From Clostridia bacterium (GTDB lineage: Bacteria; Bacillota; Clostridia; Oscillospirales; Butyricicoccaceae), in assembly GCA_017408985.1 (NCBI GenBank), contig JAFQTO010000020.1, positions 84,913-148,912 on the forward strand: a DNA stretch of 64,000 nucleotides. The letters are read 5' to 3'. This document shows positions 17,701-26,490 of the stretch, piece by piece; positions within the stretch are counted from its first letter, which is position 1; each line of letters begins with the position of its first letter. The notes beneath the pieces are model-generated. The model made no database searches and was not told where the DNA came from. It saw only the letters and a list, made by a program, of their open reading frames with translations. The position numbers and the translations under genes were made by a program.

Positions 17701-18372
17701 ATGACTTTCAACGATATTTTCAAATCCAGTTTTCTGGAAAACGTAACCTCTGTCAGCATTCTTGATATGGTGCTTACAATAGTTCTTGCTTTTGGCGTGG
17801 GCTTGTTTATATTCCTGATATACAAGAAGACCTATCGCGGCGTAATGTACTCTGCCGCATTCGGCACCACACTGATCGCACTTACTATGATAACCTCGAT
17901 CGTTATCCTTGCAGTTACCTCCAACGTAGTTCTGTCTCTTGGTATGGTCGGTGCGCTGTCCATAGTCAGATTTAGAACTGCAATCAAAGATCCTCTGGAT
18001 ATTGCCTTCCTGTTCTGGTCTATAGGTGCAGGCATTATTCTTGCCGCCGGTATGATTCCTCTCGCCGTTATAGGAAGTGTGTGCATAGGTCTTATCCTGC
18101 TGTTTTTTGTAAACAGAAAGTCTCACACCCATCCTTATATGATAGTGCTAAGCTGTGTCGACCATAATGCAGAGCTTATGGCAAAAGAATGTATAGGTAA
18201 CTACGTTGTCCGTGCAATCGTCAAGAGCAAATCGGCTGTAAAGGGTGCGGTCGAGATGAATATTGAAGTCCGTCTCAAAGATGATAATACCGATTTTGTA
18301 AACCTGTTGTCTGATATCCCCGGAGTAAACAGTGCCGTTCTTGTATCGTATAACGGCGATTATATGGGGTAA
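17701..18372 (+). CDS. DUF4956 membrane protein
   Basis: The 223-residue protein has three to four membrane segments in its N-terminal two thirds (including TIVLAFGVGLFIFLIY and SLGMVGALSIVRFR) and a soluble C-terminal domain. The GMVGALSIVRFRTAIKDP block is characteristic of DUF4956 and resembles the MgtC/SapB-like membrane fold. ATG 17701 is preferred to TTG 17677 because AAAGGAG sits 8 bases before it. It lies between the VTC and CotH genes, so it may carry or position the VTC product at the membrane; function is not established. Confidence 0.85.
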   Translation: MTFNDIFKSSFLENVTSVSILDMVLTIVLAFGVGLFIFLIYKKTYRGVMYSAAFGTTLIALTMITSIVILAVTSNVVLSLGMVGALSIVRFRTAIKDPLDIAFLFWSIGAGIILAAGMIPLAVIGSVCIGLILLFFVNRKSHTHPYMIVLSCVDHNAELMAKECIGNYVVRAIVKSKSAVKGAVEMNIEVRLKDDNTDFVNLLSDIPGVNSAVLVSYNGDYMG

Positions 18373-18378
18373 ATCACG

Positions 18379-20394
18379 ATGTCGGGCAGTAAACATTTTG
18401 ACAAGATAGCGTGGGCGGTTACGGCTGTTATTCTTGTTATAGCCGTACTGTTTATAAACGGTGAAGCTTTGGGTATCAAGCTTATGGACCGCTATATGGG
18501 ATATGAAGACCGCCTATTTGATAACACGCGCGTTCATACCATAGATATCGTGATGGATGACTGGGATAGCTTCATTGATAACGCGCAGAGCGAAGAATAT
18601 TATGCAGCGTCGTTGGTTATTGACGGTGAGGCATACAAAAATGTTGGCATACGCGGAAAGGGTAATACCTCTCTGTCTACCGTGTCCTCGCTTAACAGTC
18701 AACGGTACAGCTTCAAAGTCGAGTTTGATCAGTATGACAGTACAAAATCATATCACGGACTTGATAAGCTGAGTCTGAATAATTTGATTCAGGATTCCAC
18801 GATGATGAAGGATTACCTGACCTACACTATGATGGCAGAGTTCGGTGCGGTTGCTCCGCTGTGCAGTTTTGTGTATATTACGGTCAACGGCGAAGACTGG
18901 GGCCTGTATCTTGCCGTTGAGGGCATAGAGGATGGCTTTCTTCAGCGCAACTACGGCTCAGATTACGGCGAACTTTATAAGCCTGACAGTATGAGCTTTG
19001 GCGGTGGAAGAGGAAACGGCAAGAATTTTGATATCAGCGATTTTATGAGCAGTGACTCCGGTCAGTCATTTGACGGTTTTGATCCTTCGTCAGCATTCGG
19101 CAACGGTCAGATGGGTAATTTGAACTTTGGCGGTATGGGCGGCTTTGGAATGGGTTCGTCTGACGTAAAACTGCAGTATATAGACGACAGTATTGACAGC
19201 TATTCAAATATCTGGAACAATGCAAAAACCGATATAACCGCAGCCGATCAGCAGAGACTTATTGAGTCGCTGTATAAGCTGTCCGAATATCAGCAGCTTG
19301 AGTCTGTTGTGGATGTTGAAAGTGTGATCAGATACTTTGTAGTACATAATTACGTGTGTAACGGTGACAGTTATACAGGGTCTATGGTTCACAATTACTA
19401 CCTCTACGAAAAAGACGGTCAGCTTTCTATGATACCCTGGGATTATAATCTTGCTTACGGTACTTTTCAGGGTGGGAATGCCCAGAGCACTTTGAATACT
19501 CCTATAGATTCCCCTATGTCAAACGGTACGGGCGATGACAGACCTATGTGGTACTGGATCTTGTCCGATGAGAGTTACACACAGCTGTATCATCAGTATT
19601 ATGAAGAATTTCTCGGTTCTGTGGATGTATCGTCTATAATAGACAATGCATATGTTATGATAAAAGAGTACGTGGCAAAAGACCCTACTGCATTCTATAC
19701 CTATGACGAGTTCGAGACTGGAGTGCAGACCCTCAGAAGCTTCTGCGAGCTTCGTACCGAGAGCATAATGATGCAGCTTGAGAACAATGAGACCGTTGAG
19801 ACTATGGATTATGCAGATGCATCGGGTCTTGACCTGTCTGCTATGGGCTCTATGGGTATGGGCGGCGGTGGATTTGATGGTACTCCTGATATCGGCGGCG
19901 GAGCAGACGGTTTCGACAACGGTGGAAGATGGAATAACAACACTGACGGAGACTCTTCGGAAAACAGCAGCGACAAAAATCCGTCATTCCGCAGCGACGG
20001 ATGGGCATCGCTGACATCTTTTGAACAGCAGGACAGTCAGTTCCCGGATTTTTCGGGTGGATTTGATCTGTCACAGATGCCAAACGGTTTTAACGGAAGT
20101 ATGCCCGAAGGTTTTGACTCGTCAATGTTCCCCGGAGGATTTGGCGGGGGTACGTTTGACCCACAGCAAGGTGCGAACGGTCAGCGGCCGAACGGATGGG
20201 GTGACATAGGCTCAAACGGCACTATGCCCGAAAACGGAGGGGATCAAAGCAGTAACATTCCTTCTTCATCCGGAAGCAACGTTGGCTTTGCAGGACAGGG
20301 AAGCAGCGGCGGTAACGTCGCTTTGATATGGCTGATCGTATCATTCGTAATCCTTGCGGGCGGACTTGCAGTTGCAAAAATCTACAGATATTAA
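18379..20394 (+). CDS. CotH-family protein kinase, membrane anchored at both ends
   Basis: CotH kinases phosphorylate spore coat or surface proteins. The 671-residue protein has an N-terminal membrane segment (about 11-28), then CotH motifs: GIRGKGNTSLST (90-101), KLSLNNLIQDST (130-141), YLAVEGIEDGFL (177-188), GELYKPD (197-203) and SMIPWDYNLAYG (about 350). Low-complexity Gly/Asp/Ser/Asn/Met-rich regions interrupt the kinase domain (about 205-260) and follow it (about 490-640). A C-terminal membrane segment (ALIWLIVSFVILAGG) ends the protein. An extracytoplasmic surface kinase is the likeliest reading; a forespore role is the alternative. Confidence 0.85.
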   Translation: MSGSKHFDKIAWAVTAVILVIAVLFINGEALGIKLMDRYMGYEDRLFDNTRVHTIDIVMDDWDSFIDNAQSEEYYAASLVIDGEAYKNVGIRGKGNTSLSTVSSLNSQRYSFKVEFDQYDSTKSYHGLDKLSLNNLIQDSTMMKDYLTYTMMAEFGAVAPLCSFVYITVNGEDWGLYLAVEGIEDGFLQRNYGSDYGELYKPDSMSFGGGRGNGKNFDISDFMSSDSGQSFDGFDPSSAFGNGQMGNLNFGGMGGFGMGSSDVKLQYIDDSIDSYSNIWNNAKTDITAADQQRLIESLYKLSEYQQLESVVDVESVIRYFVVHNYVCNGDSYTGSMVHNYYLYEKDGQLSMIPWDYNLAYGTFQGGNAQSTLNTPIDSPMSNGTGDDRPMWYWILSDESYTQLYHQYYEEFLGSVDVSSIIDNAYVMIKEYVAKDPTAFYTYDEFETGVQTLRSFCELRTESIMMQLENNETVETMDYADASGLDLSAMGSMGMGGGGFDGTPDIGGGADGFDNGGRWNNNTDGDSSENSSDKNPSFRSDGWASLTSFEQQDSQFPDFSGGFDLSQMPNGFNGSMPEGFDSSMFPGGFGGGTFDPQQGANGQRPNGWGDIGSNGTMPENGGDQSSNIPSSSGSNVGFAGQGSSGGNVALIWLIVSFVILAGGLAVAKIYRY

Positions 20395-20406
20395 GAGCTT
20401 TATACT

Positions 20407-20444
20407 AGCCGCGGTCAATTTTCATCAGATTTTTGACCGCGGCT
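20407..20444. terminator. 12-bp hairpin after the CotH gene
   Basis: AGCCGCGGTCAA (20407-20418) pairs perfectly with TTGACCGCGGCT (20433-20444). The T run is weak, so this is a less typical terminator, or a boundary hairpin working on both strands. Confidence 0.65.
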
Positions 20445-20469
20445 GGTTATATAATCGCGTTATGAATGC

Positions 20470-20498
20470 TTGCAATATGTCTTGACTTTTGGTATAAT
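20470..20498 (+). promoter_or_regulatory. Sigma-A promoter of lon
   Basis: TTGCAA (20470-20475), 17 bases, TATAAT (20493-20498), then GGGAGG just before the lon start. No CIRCE or CtsR-like operator is seen beside it. Confidence 0.7.
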
Positions 20499-20525
20499 AA
20501 AATGACATATTGGGAGGATTATTAA

Positions 20526-22931
20526 ATGACAGAAAAAATGAAATTTAACATACCCACAGTCGCCCTGCGCGGTCTGTGTATTTATCCGGGAATACTGTTT
20601 CACTTTGATATAGGCCGCCCCCGCTCCATCAAAGCTATCGAGAAGGCTATGAGCGAAGGGCAGGAGGTATTCCTTGTAACACAGCGGGATATCGAGAACG
20701 ATGACCCCTCCAAAGAGGCTCTGTATGAGATCGGAACCTTGTGCCGAATCTGTCAGGTGCTTCGTGTACCCGGCGACACCCTCCGCGTGCTTGTTGAGGG
20801 ACTTTCCCGTGCACATCTTGACGACATCCGTGATGTTGATCCTTATATCCGATCCTCTATTACGTTGATAGATGATATCCCCGTAAATCTTGTTACAAAA
20901 CGTGATATTGCGCTTCTTCGCCGTGCGAAGGAGCTGTTCTTTGAGTGCGCTTCTATAGGAAACAGACCTCAGGATGAGTCCTATCTCAGCATAGTTGACA
21001 ACGAAGACCTCGGATACGTATCCGATTTTATGGCCCATTACACGGCCTTCAAGTATACCGAGAAGCAGATCTTGCTTAATGAGCTGAGTCCCAGACGCAG
21101 ACTTGCGTTGCTCTGCGATCTTTTGCTTGAGGAAATGAAGGTTCGCTCCATCGAGCAGGAATTGTCCGATAAAGTCAAAGAAAATATGGACAAAAACGAG
21201 CGTGACTATTATCTCAGAGAACAAATAAAGGTCATCAGCGAGGAACTGGGTGACGGAGAGGACGGACTCAGCGAGAGTCAGGCTTATATCGAGAAGATCA
21301 AGACCTTGGGTCTTGATCAGGATGCGGAGCAGAAACTCTGTAAAGAAGCTAACCGTTTGTCAAAAATGCAGCCATCGTCGCCTGAAAGCGCAGTTATCCG
21401 CGGATATCTTGATATCTGCATCGAATTGCCCTGGAATATAGTCAAAGATGAGAATAACGATATCCGCAAAGCTAAAAAGATCCTTGAAGCAGACCATTTT
21501 GGTATGGACAAGGTCAAGGAGCGTATTCTGGAGTTTTTTGCCGTCAAGAAGCTCACGGGTGGAGTCAAGGGACAGATCATATGTCTTGTTGGCCCTCCCG
21601 GTGTAGGCAAGACTTCCATCGGACGCTCCATTGCCTCGGCAATGGGCAGGGATTTTGCACGTCTGTCATTGGGCGGTGTAAAAGATGAGGCTGATATCCG
21701 CGGTCACCGTAAGACCTATATAGGCGCTATGCCCGGCAGAATACTCAATGCCGTTAAGCAGGCGGGTAGCCGTAACTGTCTTATTCTGGTCGATGAGATC
21801 GACAAGTTGGGCAGCGATTACAAGGGTGACCCCTCGTCTGCACTCCTTGAGGTGTTTGATACCGAGCAGAATAATGCTTTCCGCGATCATTTTGTTGAGC
21901 TGCCTTTTGATCTGTCTGACGTGCTGTTTATAACTACCGCCAACGACAGAGACGCTATTCCCGTTCCTCTGCTTGACCGTATGGAGATAATCGAACTTAC
22001 GGGATATACCGATGAGGAGAAGCTGCAGATAGCCAAGAGGCATCTTATTCCCAAACAGCTTGTCAAGCACGGACTTAACAAAAAACAGGTCGTGTTCGAT
22101 ACACAGACCCTCAGACGTCTTATCTGCGAGTATACCAAAGAGTCGGGTGTGCGCAATCTTGAGCGGCGTATCGCTCTGCTTTGCCGAAAGGCTGCCAAGG
22201 CTGTGGTTGAGGACGGCGTAGAGTCTGTCCGCTATACAGCCGATAATCTGGAAAGCTACATAGGCATCCCCAAGTACAAGAGAACGCAGCGCAGTAATAC
22301 TGCGGAGTGCGGTGTCGTCAGCGGCCTTGCATGGACGTCTGTCGGCGGTGAGATGCTGGAGGTTGAGGCCGTTGCACTTGAGGGAACCGGAAAGCTGGAG
22401 CTGACGGGAAATCTCGGAGACGTTATGAAGGAGTCGGTAAGAGCGGCGCTGACCTATCTGCGAAGCAGAAGAGAGAGATTCGGGCTTGCTCAGGAATTTT
22501 ATTCCAAGAGTGACATTCATATCCATTTTCCCGAGGGAGCAGTACCAAAGGACGGCCCCTCCGCAGGCATCACGACAGCTACAGCTCTGATATCGGCGTT
22601 TACCGGTATGCCCGTTCCCAAATCTGTTGCAATGACAGGTGAGATATCCATTCGCGGCTGCGTATTGCCCATCGGCGGTCTCAAAGAAAAGACAATGGCG
22701 GCATACAGGGAAGGTATAACCACCGTTATTATCCCTGCCGAGAATAAGCCTGACCTCAAGGATATCGATCCCGTAGTAAGAGAAGGTCTTAACTTCGTAT
22801 TCGCATCCAATATGGATGAGGTGGCAGCAGTTGTTTTCGGTGATATGATCGGCAAGACTGATGCAGATAAGAAGAACCCTTCCGCTCACAGATCGCAGGA
22901 TCACGCGCCTGCCAAGCGTATACGCCAATGA
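20526..22931 (+). CDS. lon: Endopeptidase La (Lon protease)
   Basis: Lon is a soluble AAA+ serine protease that degrades misfolded and regulatory proteins. The 801-residue protein has the N-terminal LON domain (1-200), coiled-coil middle region, Walker A GPPGVGKTS, Walker B NCLILVDEIDK, and the protease domain with catalytic Ser in PKDGPSAGI (about residue 679) and Lys in GGLKEKTMAA (about 722). The basic tail (KRIRQ) is short. The gene has its own promoter and overlaps engB by 4 bases, the usual lon-engB arrangement. Confidence 0.97.
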   Translation: MTEKMKFNIPTVALRGLCIYPGILFHFDIGRPRSIKAIEKAMSEGQEVFLVTQRDIENDDPSKEALYEIGTLCRICQVLRVPGDTLRVLVEGLSRAHLDDIRDVDPYIRSSITLIDDIPVNLVTKRDIALLRRAKELFFECASIGNRPQDESYLSIVDNEDLGYVSDFMAHYTAFKYTEKQILLNELSPRRRLALLCDLLLEEMKVRSIEQELSDKVKENMDKNERDYYLREQIKVISEELGDGEDGLSESQAYIEKIKTLGLDQDAEQKLCKEANRLSKMQPSSPESAVIRGYLDICIELPWNIVKDENNDIRKAKKILEADHFGMDKVKERILEFFAVKKLTGGVKGQIICLVGPPGVGKTSIGRSIASAMGRDFARLSLGGVKDEADIRGHRKTYIGAMPGRILNAVKQAGSRNCLILVDEIDKLGSDYKGDPSSALLEVFDTEQNNAFRDHFVELPFDLSDVLFITTANDRDAIPVPLLDRMEIIELTGYTDEEKLQIAKRHLIPKQLVKHGLNKKQVVFDTQTLRRLICEYTKESGVRNLERRIALLCRKAAKAVVEDGVESVRYTADNLESYIGIPKYKRTQRSNTAECGVVSGLAWTSVGGEMLEVEAVALEGTGKLELTGNLGDVMKESVRAALTYLRSRRERFGLAQEFYSKSDIHIHFPEGAVPKDGPSAGITTATALISAFTGMPVPKSVAMTGEISIRGCVLPIGGLKEKTMAAYREGITTVIIPAENKPDLKDIDPVVREGLNFVFASNMDEVAAVVFGDMIGKTDADKKNPSAHRSQDHAPAKRIRQ

Positions 22932-23518
22932 ACATCAATAAAACGGTTTTTGTAAAAAGCGTTGCATCTCAAAAAGATTTTCCCAAGGATACAAAAAAAC
23001 AGATACTGTTTGCAGGCAAATCCAACGTGGGTAAATCTTCCACCATCAACGCTGTTGTAGGCAGAAAAAACTTTGCCCGTGTCAGTGCGAAACCCGGCAA
23101 GACGGTTTTTGTCAACCTGTTTGACGTAGATAATTCCTGTTGGCTCGTTGACCTGCCGGGATACGGGTTTTCGTTGACTTCTGAAGCAGAGAGACAGAGA
23201 TATTCCAAGCTTATTGACGAGTATCTCACCGACCAGGCTTGTAAAGTAGCAAGAATTTACATTATTGTAGATGCAAGGCATCAGCCCACCAACAACGATT
23301 GCAGTATGGTCGATTATGCACGTGCCTGCAATCTTCCTATGACTATTATCGCAAACAAGACAGACAAGCTCAAACCCTCGCAGATACAGCCGGCGATAGA
23401 GCTTATCAGAGAGACTCTGGAGCTGACCGATGAGGATGTTGTTATTCCGTTTTCGGCAGAGAAGGGTACCAACAAAGGTCTTGTTATCGATGATATCAAG
23501 AGGGCGCTTACCGAATAA
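22928..23518 (+). CDS. engB: Ribosome biogenesis GTP-binding protein EngB (YsxC)
   Basis: EngB is an essential GTPase of 50S assembly. The 196-residue protein has G1 GKSNVGKSSTINAVVGR, the switch I Thr in KPGKTVFVN, G3 DLPGYGF and G4 NKTDKL, all intact. ATG overlaps the lon stop codon (ATGA). Length is normal. Confidence 0.96.
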   Translation: MNINKTVFVKSVASQKDFPKDTKKQILFAGKSNVGKSSTINAVVGRKNFARVSAKPGKTVFVNLFDVDNSCWLVDLPGYGFSLTSEAERQRYSKLIDEYLTDQACKVARIYIIVDARHQPTNNDCSMVDYARACNLPMTIIANKTDKLKPSQIQPAIELIRETLELTDEDVVIPFSAEKGTNKGLVIDDIKRALTE

Positions 23519-23550
23519 TCGGAGGGATCATTATACTTTTCAGAAGTTCG

Positions 23551-24192
23551 TTGCAGGAAATACTATTAATGATTCCTGCTGTATTGATCGTTATCACACT
23601 TCATGAGCTTTCTCACGGATTTGCGGCATATCTTCTGGGTGACACCACAGCAAGAGACCGCGGAAGGCTCACCTTTAATCCGATAGCACATATAGACATC
23701 TTCGGTTTTCTGTGCATGCTCGTTGCAGGTATCGGATGGGCAAAACCGGTTCCCGTATCTCCGTACCGGTTCAGAATGAAGAACAAGAAGCTCGGTATGG
23801 CAATAACTGCTCTTGCAGGCCCTCTTTCCAACCTTTTGATTGCGTTTGTTTTTTTGTTTATCAGAACTTTGCTTGTGATATACGGATATGACGTGCCAAT
23901 ACTTTTGGGTATGGCGTCGTTTATGGAGATAACCGCAGTTTTGAGTATCGGTCTGATGGCTTTTAATCTTATACCCATACCGCCCCTTGACGGCTCAAAG
24001 GTGCTTTTGCCTTTTTTGCCCAACAAGGTAATAGAGTTCTTCTATAAGTACGAGAGATATATCAGCATAGGCTTTTTGATAGTACTTATGCTTGACCTGC
24101 TGGACGGCATCATCAATTCTGTCGTAGGCTGGTTTATCAACATTATTATGGACGTTATTATAAATATCATTGTCGGAGTAGGTTTGATCTGA
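23551..24192 (+). CDS. M50 site-2 protease family protein (YwhC-like)
   Basis: The 213-residue integral membrane protein has the zinc motif LHELSHGFAAYLLGD near its N-terminus and NLIPIPPLDGSK as the third ligand motif. SYRFRMK-like and LAGPLSNLLIAF segments are typical of the short Rip/YwhC group. The role is unknown. TTG 23551 is the canonical start, but a strong ribosome-binding site, GGAGGG (23521-23526), lies 25 bases upstream and points at ATC, ATT and ATA codons (23527-23535) in the same frame. Its stop overlaps the scpA start. Confidence 0.85.
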   Translation: MQEILLMIPAVLIVITLHELSHGFAAYLLGDTTARDRGRLTFNPIAHIDIFGFLCMLVAGIGWAKPVPVSPYRFRMKNKKLGMAITALAGPLSNLLIAFVFLFIRTLLVIYGYDVPILLGMASFMEITAVLSIGLMAFNLIPIPPLDGSKVLLPFLPNKVIEFFYKYERYISIGFLIVLMLDLLDGIINSVVGWFINIIMDVIINIIVGVGLI

Positions 24193-24932
24193 TGAATGAA
24201 GTGACTTTCCATCTTGATGCGTTTGACGGCCCTTTGGATCTTCTTTTGCATCTTATATCCAAGAACAAGGTTGAAATAACCGATATACCTATAGCCGAAA
24301 TACTCAGACAGTATCTTGAGTATATCAGAGTGATGCAGGAGTTTGATCTTGACGTTGCCAGCGACTTTATTGCCATGGCCGCGCAGCTTATGCAGATAAA
24401 ATCCAAGATGCTTTTGCCTGTGTATGAGGACGAACCTCAGGAAGACCCGAGAGCACAGCTGGTCGAACAGCTGCTTGAGTATCAGCGTTTCAAAGAAGCG
24501 GGAGGTTATCTTGGAGGTATAGCGGAGGCGGGCAGAGACCTGTATATCAGACCTCAGGAGCATCTGGAAAAGGATTATTCCAACGTCATCTATGACCATA
24601 CTGCCGAACAGCTGTCCAAGGCTATTGACGAGATAATGCAGCGTGCCCAAAGACGCCTGCCTCCTCCGATTACTGCGTTCAAATCCATCGTAGGCAAAGA
24701 AGCTGTACCGGTAAACGGACGTATTACACATATTTTGCATCTTTTTACAAAAAATGAGACCATAAAGCTGGAGACGCTTTTGCTTTCTTCACAGAGCCGC
24801 TCGGAGATAGTTGCGTATTTTCTGGCTATACTGGAACTCAGCAAAAACGGCAGAGTGGTTCTAGATTATATTGACGATGATTATTATCTCAGACTGTCCG
24901 CTGAGAATAGGGAGGCATCTGATGGAGTATAA
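24192..24932 (+). CDS. scpA: Segregation and condensation protein A
   Basis: ScpA is the kleisin that bridges the SMC heads and, with ScpB, condenses and segregates the chromosome. The 246-residue protein begins VTFHLDAFDGPLDLLLHLI, the N-terminal winged helix that binds the SMC neck. KSKMLLP and a C-terminal ILELSKNGRVVL segment follow, also typical. It overlaps scpB by 11 bases. Confidence 0.95.
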   Translation: MNEVTFHLDAFDGPLDLLLHLISKNKVEITDIPIAEILRQYLEYIRVMQEFDLDVASDFIAMAAQLMQIKSKMLLPVYEDEPQEDPRAQLVEQLLEYQRFKEAGGYLGGIAEAGRDLYIRPQEHLEKDYSNVIYDHTAEQLSKAIDEIMQRAQRRLPPPITAFKSIVGKEAVPVNGRITHILHLFTKNETIKLETLLLSSQSRSEIVAYFLAILELSKNGRVVLDYIDDDYYLRLSAENREASDGV

Positions 24933-25488
24933 TGAAATAGAATGCAAGCTGGAGGCTGTTCTGTTTGCGTCAGGTGAATCTGTAAGCGAAGATAAGCTAT
25001 GTGCAGTTCTGGGTATTGACAAGATTACTTTGACCGAAACAGCCCGTGTCCTTGCCGATTATTACGACTATAACCGCCGCGGTATCAAGCTTATCAAGCT
25101 TGACAACCGCTATCAGCTTTGCTCCCGCTCTGAATACGGCAGGGAAGTACGCAACGCACTCGAGACGAGACGCAGACCCACACTTACACCATCTGCCCTT
25201 GAGGTTCTGGCTATCGTAGCATATAAACAGCCGGTTACAAAAGCTTATATCGAACAGATCCGCGGTGTTGACAGTGATTATACGGTAGGCAGTCTTGTGG
25301 ACAAGGCTCTTATCGAGCCTTGCGGCAGACTTGACGTGCCAGGCAGACCTATTTTATATCGCACCACCGAGAATTTTTTGCGCAGTTTCGGTATATCCTC
25401 GCTGGATATGCTTCCTCAACTTTCCCATATGCTTGAAAATGAATCTGAACAGCTGACCATACAAGAGCTTGTTTCGGAGGAGATATAA
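24922..25488 (+). CDS. scpB: Segregation and condensation protein B
   Basis: ScpB dimers bind ScpA in the SMC complex. The 188-residue protein has two winged-helix domains, with typical segments KLEAVLFASGE, RRPTLTPSALEVLAIVAYKQP, EIQIRGVDSD-like (IEQIRGVDSDY) and PGRPILYRTTENFL. ATG 24922 is preferred because GGGAGG lies about 9 bases upstream, inside the end of scpA. Confidence 0.95.
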   Translation: MEYNEIECKLEAVLFASGESVSEDKLCAVLGIDKITLTETARVLADYYDYNRRGIKLIKLDNRYQLCSRSEYGREVRNALETRRRPTLTPSALEVLAIVAYKQPVTKAYIEQIRGVDSDYTVGSLVDKALIEPCGRLDVPGRPILYRTTENFLRSFGISSLDMLPQLSHMLENESEQLTIQELVSEEI

Positions 25489-26078
25489 TGATCATTCTCG
25501 GCATCATAGTTGCCCTTATAGTATTCGTGCTTTTGGTGCCGTGCGGCGTGCACCTCAGATATTCGGGCGATTTTATGCTATGGTTATCCTACGGATGGCT
25601 CAGGTTCAGGCTTGTTCCTGAAAAAGAAAAGAAAAACAAAAAAACAAAACCCAGGCAAAAATCAAATAAGCCAAAAAAGAAGAGCAGGATCAAGCTTACA
25701 TTTGACGTTTTTTTGTCAATAGCCGAAGCAGGATTGCAGGCTGTCAAGGGTTTGCTCAGGAGCATAAGGTTCAAGCGGTTCAAGCTTGCCGTCATTGTTT
25801 CCGGAGAGGACGCGGCATCGGCAGCAATTAATTACGGAAGAGCTTGTGCTTTTGCGTCTGCGGCGTATCCCGTGTTTGAAAAGAGTCTTAAAAACGCACA
25901 GACCGATATTTCCGTTGATCTGGAGTATGACTCAAAAACTTCGGCAGAGGCCGACATAATTATCAGGGCAATGACACTTAAACTTATTATAATTGCGGTC
26001 AGAGCCTTGTTTGCTGTATTACCTGTTATCAACAAAAAGAATGAGAAAGGCGGCGCATCAAATGAGCGGAATAAATGA
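25488..26078 (+). CDS. DUF2953 membrane-associated protein
   Basis: The 196-residue protein has an N-terminal membrane segment (IILGIIVALIVFVLLVPCG), a strongly basic Lys-rich stretch (about residues 46-66) and a C-terminal domain of DUF2953 type. B. subtilis ytfI, of this family, is next to ytfJ (gerW), and the same pair is seen here. Function unknown, possibly sporulation-linked by context. It overlaps scpB by one base and gerW by 17 bases. Confidence 0.75.
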   Translation: MIILGIIVALIVFVLLVPCGVHLRYSGDFMLWLSYGWLRFRLVPEKEKKNKKTKPRQKSNKPKKKSRIKLTFDVFLSIAEAGLQAVKGLLRSIRFKRFKLAVIVSGEDAASAAINYGRACAFASAAYPVFEKSLKNAQTDISVDLEYDSKTSAEADIIIRAMTLKLIIIAVRALFAVLPVINKKNEKGGASNERNK

Positions 26079-26448
26079 ATCTATGGGTCTCACAATGGAA
26101 AAGATCAAAGAGATGATCGACGTTAATACTGTTGTCGGTGATCCTATCACAACTCCTGACGGCACAACGCTTATCCCCGTGTCCAAGGTCAGCTTTGGTT
26201 TTGCGTCCGGCGGTACGGACGGCACGAATATGCGATTCGGTGCAGGCGCAGGTGCCGGTGTAAATATCACTCCTATTGCCTTTATGGTAATCAAAGACGG
26301 CAACACACGTATGATATACGTTCAGCCTCCCGTCAATACTGCTGTTGACAAGATCATTGATATGATCCCCGAAGCAGCAGACAAGGTGTCTGAGTTTATC
26401 AAAAATCGCAAGAACAAAGAAACTTCCTCTGAGGAAGCGGTATATTGA
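26062..26448 (+). CDS. gerW: GerW/YtfJ family sporulation protein
   Basis: The 128-residue protein contains TVVGDPITTPDGTTLIPVSKVSFGF followed by a Gly/Ala-rich stretch, the core of YtfJ/GerW. In Bacillus this forespore protein is needed for germination with L-alanine. ATG 26062 is preferred, with AAAGGCGG upstream inside the preceding gene. It lies between the ytfI-like gene and a D,D-carboxypeptidase gene, which is a typical sporulation neighbourhood. Confidence 0.9.
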   Translation: MSGINESMGLTMEKIKEMIDVNTVVGDPITTPDGTTLIPVSKVSFGFASGGTDGTNMRFGAGAGAGVNITPIAFMVIKDGNTRMIYVQPPVNTAVDKIIDMIPEAADKVSEFIKNRKNKETSSEEAVY

Positions 26449-26457
26449 TATGTCGTT

Positions 26458-26481
26458 CTCCCATATAATTCTATATGGGAG
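26458..26481 (+). promoter_or_regulatory. Perfect hairpin covering the ribosome-binding site of the D,D-carboxypeptidase gene
   Basis: CTCCCATATA (26458-26467) and TATATGGGAG (26472-26481) form a 10-bp stem with a 4-base loop. The GGGAG in the right arm is the only good ribosome-binding sequence for the next gene. There is no T run, so it does not look like a simple terminator. Confidence 0.65.
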
Positions 26482-26490
26482 ATGATAATA

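Noticed and set aside
21666..22928. A 420-codon minus-strand frame across lon
   Set aside because: Antisense to the Lon ATPase and protease domains, with no motif of its own.
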